8,263 nucleotides of DNA, from the NCBI GenBank assembly GCA_003142495.1, contig PLMM01000397.1, positions 7,412 to 15,674 of the forward strand, read 5' to 3'. Under the pieces are notes generated by a model that worked only from the letters and a program-made list of their open reading frames with translations, was not told the DNA's origin and did no database searches. This stretch comes from Gemmatimonadota bacterium. Lineage in GTDB: Bacteria; Gemmatimonadota; Gemmatimonadetes; Gemmatimonadales; Gemmatimonadaceae. Numbering within the stretch: position 1 is the first letter of the stretch; each line of letters opens with the position of its first letter. Shown here in pieces: positions 5,442 to 8,263 of this stretch. Position numbers and translations under genes: made by a program.

Positions 5442-7402
5442 AATTCTCTTCATCACTAGCGCTGCTTGGTGCATTCCCGCTCGCGCTCCTCGGCGCGACC
5501 ACGAGCAGTGCTCACGCGCAGGCCGCTGCGAGCGACACCGCCACGCTCACCCCCGTCGTCGTCACCGCAACGCGTCTGCCCAGCGCAGCGGGCGCCGCGA
5601 CGCTGAGCACGACAGTCATCTCGGGCGACGATCTCCGCGCGCGCGGCGTGACGACCGTGCTCGAAGCGCTGCGCGAGACGCCGAGCGTGGCGGTGGTGCA
5701 GGGCGGATCGTTCGGCCAGCAGACGTCCGTGTTCATGCGTGGCGGCCAGAGCAACTACACGCAGGTGCTCATCGATGGCGTCGTCGCCAACGATCCCGGC
5801 GGCGCCATCGACTTCGCCAATCTCACCACCGACAACATCGATCGCATCGAGATCGTGCGCGGGCCCGCGAGTGTGCTCTACGGCGCTAACGCAGTGAGTG
5901 GCGTCATTCAGATCTTCACGCGGCGCGGCGCCGGCCCCGCGCAGATCAGCGCGTGGGCGCAGGGCGGCACCTACGGCACGCGCGAGGGCGCAGTCACCGC
6001 GCTCGGCGGCGACGACAAGGTGAGCTACTCGTTGTCCGCGGCGCAGCACAACACGGATGGCATCTACGCCGTAAATAGCGCGGCCCGCAACGGCACGTAC
6101 AGCGGCCGGCTGCGCGTCGCACCGGATGCGCGAACCGATGTCGGGCTCTCCCTTCGCTACATCGACGCCGGCGTGCACGTCGCGACGAATGGCAATGGCG
6201 TGCCGAACGACAGCAACCAGACGCATACTGAGCGCCGTTTCATCGGCTCGCTCGACGCGGGACGCATTCTCACGAGCCGCCTGGAGGCGCGCGCATCGCT
6301 CGGCGCCACCAATGCCGATGTGCGCTCGGAAGATCGCCCCGACGGCCCCGACGACACCGACTTTCCCTACGACACGCGCACGCGCCTCTACCGGCGAAGC
6401 GCGGATGCGCGGCTCAATTTCACGGTGGTTCCCGACGTCATCGTCACCGGTGGCGGCTCGTACGAGACGCAGCATCAGCGCGCGACGGGCGGCGATCCGC
6501 AGCATCGAAGCGTGAGCGCGGGGTACGCGCAGATCGCGGGCACGTCGTTCGGGCGACTGTCGTACACGGGTGGTCTCAGGCTCGATCACAACAGCACCTT
6601 CGGCGACTTCACGAGCTCGCGTGCCGGTGCCGCGTACGAGTTGCCGAGCGCCACGCGTATCCACGCCGCCTTTGGTACGGCGTTTCGCGAGCCGACGTTC
6701 GAGGAGAGCTCGGCCACACAGCCGTTCGACACGGGCAATCCGGATCTGCGCCCCGAGAAGTCCCGCGGCTGGGAGGTGGGGGCGGAGCAGACGATCGTGC
6801 GCGGTCGTGCCTCGATCGCTGCGACGTATTTCGACCAGCGCTTTCGCGACATGATCCAGTACAACGGCTTCGTGGATGAGGGCTCGCCGAACTACTACAA
6901 TCTCGCGGCCGCGAGGTCGCGCGGCGTCGAGGTGACGCTGCACGTGTCGCCAGTCGCGCCGCTCACGCTCGCGGCGTCGTACACGTACACGAAAACGCGC
7001 GTCACCAACGCCGGGATCGACAGCTCGGCCACCGCCAGCTTCGTCGAGGGGCAGCGGCTGCTCCGGCGCCCAGCGAATCTCGCGAGCGCGACCGCGTCGT
7101 ATGCCTTCCGGCGCCCCGAGACGTCGCTGCATCTCGAGGTCGCGACGATCGGCGATCGCGACGATCGCGATTTCTCGGATGAGGTCACCTTCATTCCGAA
7201 GGCAGTGACATTGCCGTCGTACACGGTGGTGGGGCTGGCGGGCGAGCTCGGCATCCTGCGGCGCAGCGGAAATGCGGCGCCGGACATCGTGATTACCGCG
7301 CGCGTCGACAACCTGTTCGACCGCAACTATCAGCAGATTTTCGGCTTTGCATCTCCGCGTCGGGCCTTCCTCGTTGGCGCACGGATCGGCATCGCGAAAT
7401 AG
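5438..7402 (+). CDS. btuB: TonB-dependent outer-membrane cobalamin receptor (BtuB-like)
   Basis: A 654-residue outer-membrane receptor that would take B12 across the outer membrane using TonB energy and deliver it to BtuF. GTG 5438 overlaps the btuD stop (GTGA) and yields a good signal peptide, MKFSSSLALLGAFPLALLGATTSSAHA, cleaved near residue 27; a longer in-frame start at 5345 would spoil it. A TonB box follows (LTPVVVTATR, about 37-46). The plug domain spans about 50-163, with VFMRGGQSNYTQVLIDGV (98-115) and DRIEIVRGPASVLYGANAVSGVIQIFTRRG (135-164). The rest is a beta barrel with alternating strands, including FREPTFEESS, NPDLRPEKSRGWEVGAEQ and FDRNYQQIFGFASPRRAFLVGARIGI. Plug sequence, size and operon agree with BtuB. 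An acidic loop at 298-312 could bind calcium. The protein ends in IGIAK and not in the usual terminal aromatic residue. Confidence 0.92.
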   Translation: MKFSSSLALLGAFPLALLGATTSSAHAQAAASDTATLTPVVVTATRLPSAAGAATLSTTVISGDDLRARGVTTVLEALRETPSVAVVQGGSFGQQTSVFMRGGQSNYTQVLIDGVVANDPGGAIDFANLTTDNIDRIEIVRGPASVLYGANAVSGVIQIFTRRGAGPAQISAWAQGGTYGTREGAVTALGGDDKVSYSLSAAQHNTDGIYAVNSAARNGTYSGRLRVAPDARTDVGLSLRYIDAGVHVATNGNGVPNDSNQTHTERRFIGSLDAGRILTSRLEARASLGATNADVRSEDRPDGPDDTDFPYDTRTRLYRRSADARLNFTVVPDVIVTGGGSYETQHQRATGGDPQHRSVSAGYAQIAGTSFGRLSYTGGLRLDHNSTFGDFTSSRAGAAYELPSATRIHAAFGTAFREPTFEESSATQPFDTGNPDLRPEKSRGWEVGAEQTIVRGRASIAATYFDQRFRDMIQYNGFVDEGSPNYYNLAAARSRGVEVTLHVSPVAPLTLAASYTYTKTRVTNAGIDSSATASFVEGQRLLRRPANLASATASYAFRRPETSLHLEVATIGDRDDRDFSDEVTFIPKAVTLPSYTVVGLAGELGILRRSGNAAPDIVITARVDNLFDRNYQQIFGFASPRRAFLVGARIGIAK

Positions 7403-7417
7403 CTCGAAATGGGGCAA

Positions 7418-7435
7418 ACGGGGTAGCTTTCCCGT
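7418..7435 (+). repeat. Short inverted repeat before recO
   Basis: ACGGG (7418-7422) and CCCGT (7431-7435) are perfect inverted repeats separated by 8 bases and end directly at the recO ATG. There is no T-run, so it is not a convincing terminator. It may weaken ribosome access to recO, or be chance. It occupies most of the 33-base gap after btuB. Confidence 0.25.
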
Positions 7436-8200
7436 ATGCCCCTCGTCGAAACAGACGCTATCGTGCTGCACGTCTTCGATTACTCGGAGACATCCCGCAT
7501 CCTGCGTTTGGCGACGCGCGATGCGGGGCTGCAGTCGGTGCTCGCGCGGGGCGCGCGACGCTCGAAAAGCCGCTTTGGCAGCGCGCTCGATCTCTTCGCC
7601 GAGGGGGCGGCGCAGCTGCAGCTCAAGGAGGGGCGCGATCTGCAGACGCTCACCGCATTCGACGTGACGCGGTCGCGCGCGGAGCTCGGCGAGGACATGG
7701 GGCGCTTCGTCGGGGCATCGGCGCTGGCGGAGCTCGTGTTGCGCTTTAGTGGCGCGGACGACGTGTCGGTGGCGCTCTTCGAGGTGCTCGCCGACGCAAT
7801 GGACAACCTCGCAGCGGCCCAGGATCTCGTGGCGATGGAGGCGACGCTCTCGGGCGCCTGGCGCCTCGTGGCGGAGATGGGCTTCGCGCCGGCCATTGAC
7901 TCGTGTGCGTCGTGCCACGCGGCGATCGATGTCGAGGGCGATCTGCCGTTCAGCCACACCGCGGGTGGCGTGCTCTGCGAGCGATGCGCGCGGCTCTATC
8001 CCGGTGGCCGGCGGCTCCCCCTCGCGGCGCGCCGAGCGATCGCGGAGTGGAGTCAGGGGCGCAGGGTGGAGGAGTGCGATGCGAGGGCCGCCAAGGCGCA
8101 CCAGCGCCTCCTTCGCGAGTTCCTGCAGCAGCACCTGGCGGACGGACGCGCCCTGCGCGCCTTCGACGCGTGGGAGCAGGGCGCGCTGGTCGCCCGATGA
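7436..8200 (+). CDS. recO: DNA repair protein RecO
   Basis: A complete 254-residue RecO, the recombination mediator that helps load RecA on SSB-coated single strands with RecR. The N-terminal OB fold (about 1-80) begins with the family pattern ETDAIVLHVFDYSETSRILRLATRDAGLQSVLARGARRSKSRFGSALDLF. The helical part follows, with a four-cysteine zinc site CASC (157-160) and CERC (181-184), both pairs intact; many RecO proteins have lost this site. Length is normal. ATG 7436 gives the expected N-terminus, though the ribosome site is weak (GGGG about 12 bases upstream). It lies 33 bases after btuB, so read-through from the B12 operon is possible, but its function is unrelated to B12 and it may have its own promoter, which I could not identify. 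A tandem repeat starts 2 bases after its stop. Confidence 0.95.
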   Translation: MPLVETDAIVLHVFDYSETSRILRLATRDAGLQSVLARGARRSKSRFGSALDLFAEGAAQLQLKEGRDLQTLTAFDVTRSRAELGEDMGRFVGASALAELVLRFSGADDVSVALFEVLADAMDNLAAAQDLVAMEATLSGAWRLVAEMGFAPAIDSCASCHAAIDVEGDLPFSHTAGGVLCERCARLYPGGRRLPLAARRAIAEWSQGRRVEECDARAAKAHQRLLREFLQQHLADGRALRAFDAWEQGALVAR

Positions 8201-8202
8201 AC

Positions 8203-8263
8203 TGTAGCACTTGTAGCACTTGTAGCACTTGTAGCACTTGTAGCACTTGTAGCACTTGTAGCA
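8203..8263. repeat. Perfect 9-bp tandem repeat (TGTAGCACT)n, truncated by the window edge
   Basis: Six full copies and 7 bases of a seventh stand in perfect register from 8203 to the last base, so the true copy number is unknown. The unit is 4/9 GC, far below the surrounding DNA. It starts 2 bases after the recO stop, so it lies outside that gene. The unit is a multiple of three and open in some frames (CST or VAL on +, VLQ on -), but no start, ribosome site or gene context supports translation. The unit has little self-complementarity, so it would not form a terminator hairpin by itself. Confidence 0.97.

Noticed and set aside
4245..5474. 409-codon - strand frame opposite btuC and btuD
   Set aside because: Shadow of the coding strand: charged low-complexity product, no conserved motif.
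7142..7172. Repeated CGATCGCGA units resembling the cyanobacterial HIP1 octamer
   Set aside because: Two to three copies inside the btuB coding frame, encoding IGDRDDRD; explained by GAT/CGC codon use and no wider pattern in the window.
5456..8134. An 892-codon open frame on the - strand opposite btuB and recO
   Set aside because: It is arginine-rich, has no recognisable domain and lies opposite two certain genes; such long antisense frames are expected from third-position GC bias.
8203..8263. The 9-mer array as a CRISPR or as a coding repeat peptide
   Set aside because: There are no spacers between units, so not CRISPR. Frames through it lack a start or ribosome site on the + strand, and the - strand frame beginning in it runs antisense through recO.

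Overview
The window is GC-rich bacterial chromosome with every supported gene on the + strand. Base composition, the family mix (bifunctional nuclease with an acidic tail, short-form adenosylhomocysteinase ending in WDMGT, outer-membrane TonB receptor) and frequent GTG starts suggest a Gram-negative, high-GC phylum. Gemmatimonadota is my best guess, made from general familiarity and not from any database search; Myxococcota or Acidobacteriota cannot be excluded.

Region 1 (1-2472) is a tight three-gene run. It holds the 3' part of ahcY (methyl cycle), a complete bifunctional-nuclease (BFN/DUF151) protein, and an unrecognised secreted or membrane-anchored protein with an N-terminal signal, a beta-rich body, one C-terminal membrane helix and a charged cytoplasmic tail.

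Region 2 (about 2447-7402) is a self-contained cobalamin (vitamin B12) uptake operon. A sigma70-like promoter overlaps the stop codon of the preceding gene. It is followed by a cobalamin riboswitch (core about 2494-2635, closed by a perfect 6-bp P1) and a strong hairpin at 2708-2736 that contains the likely Shine-Dalgarno of the first gene. The genes follow as btuF (substrate-binding lipoprotein), btuC (permease), btuD (ATPase) and btuB (TonB-dependent outer-membrane receptor). Each of the three junctions between them is a 4-base GTGA overlap, so the riboswitch probably sets the dose of the whole trans-envelope route from outer membrane to cytoplasm.

Region 3 (7403-8263) holds recO (recombination mediator with an intact four-cysteine zinc site), 33 bases after btuB. 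Directly after its stop codon comes a perfect 9-bp tandem repeat (TGTAGCACT) that runs off the window edge.

I found no transposon, CRISPR array, tRNA or rRNA. The content is mostly ordinary. The parts most worth a second look are the riboswitch expression platform with its probable TTG start, the unknown protein at 1210-2472 and the 9-mer minisatellite.
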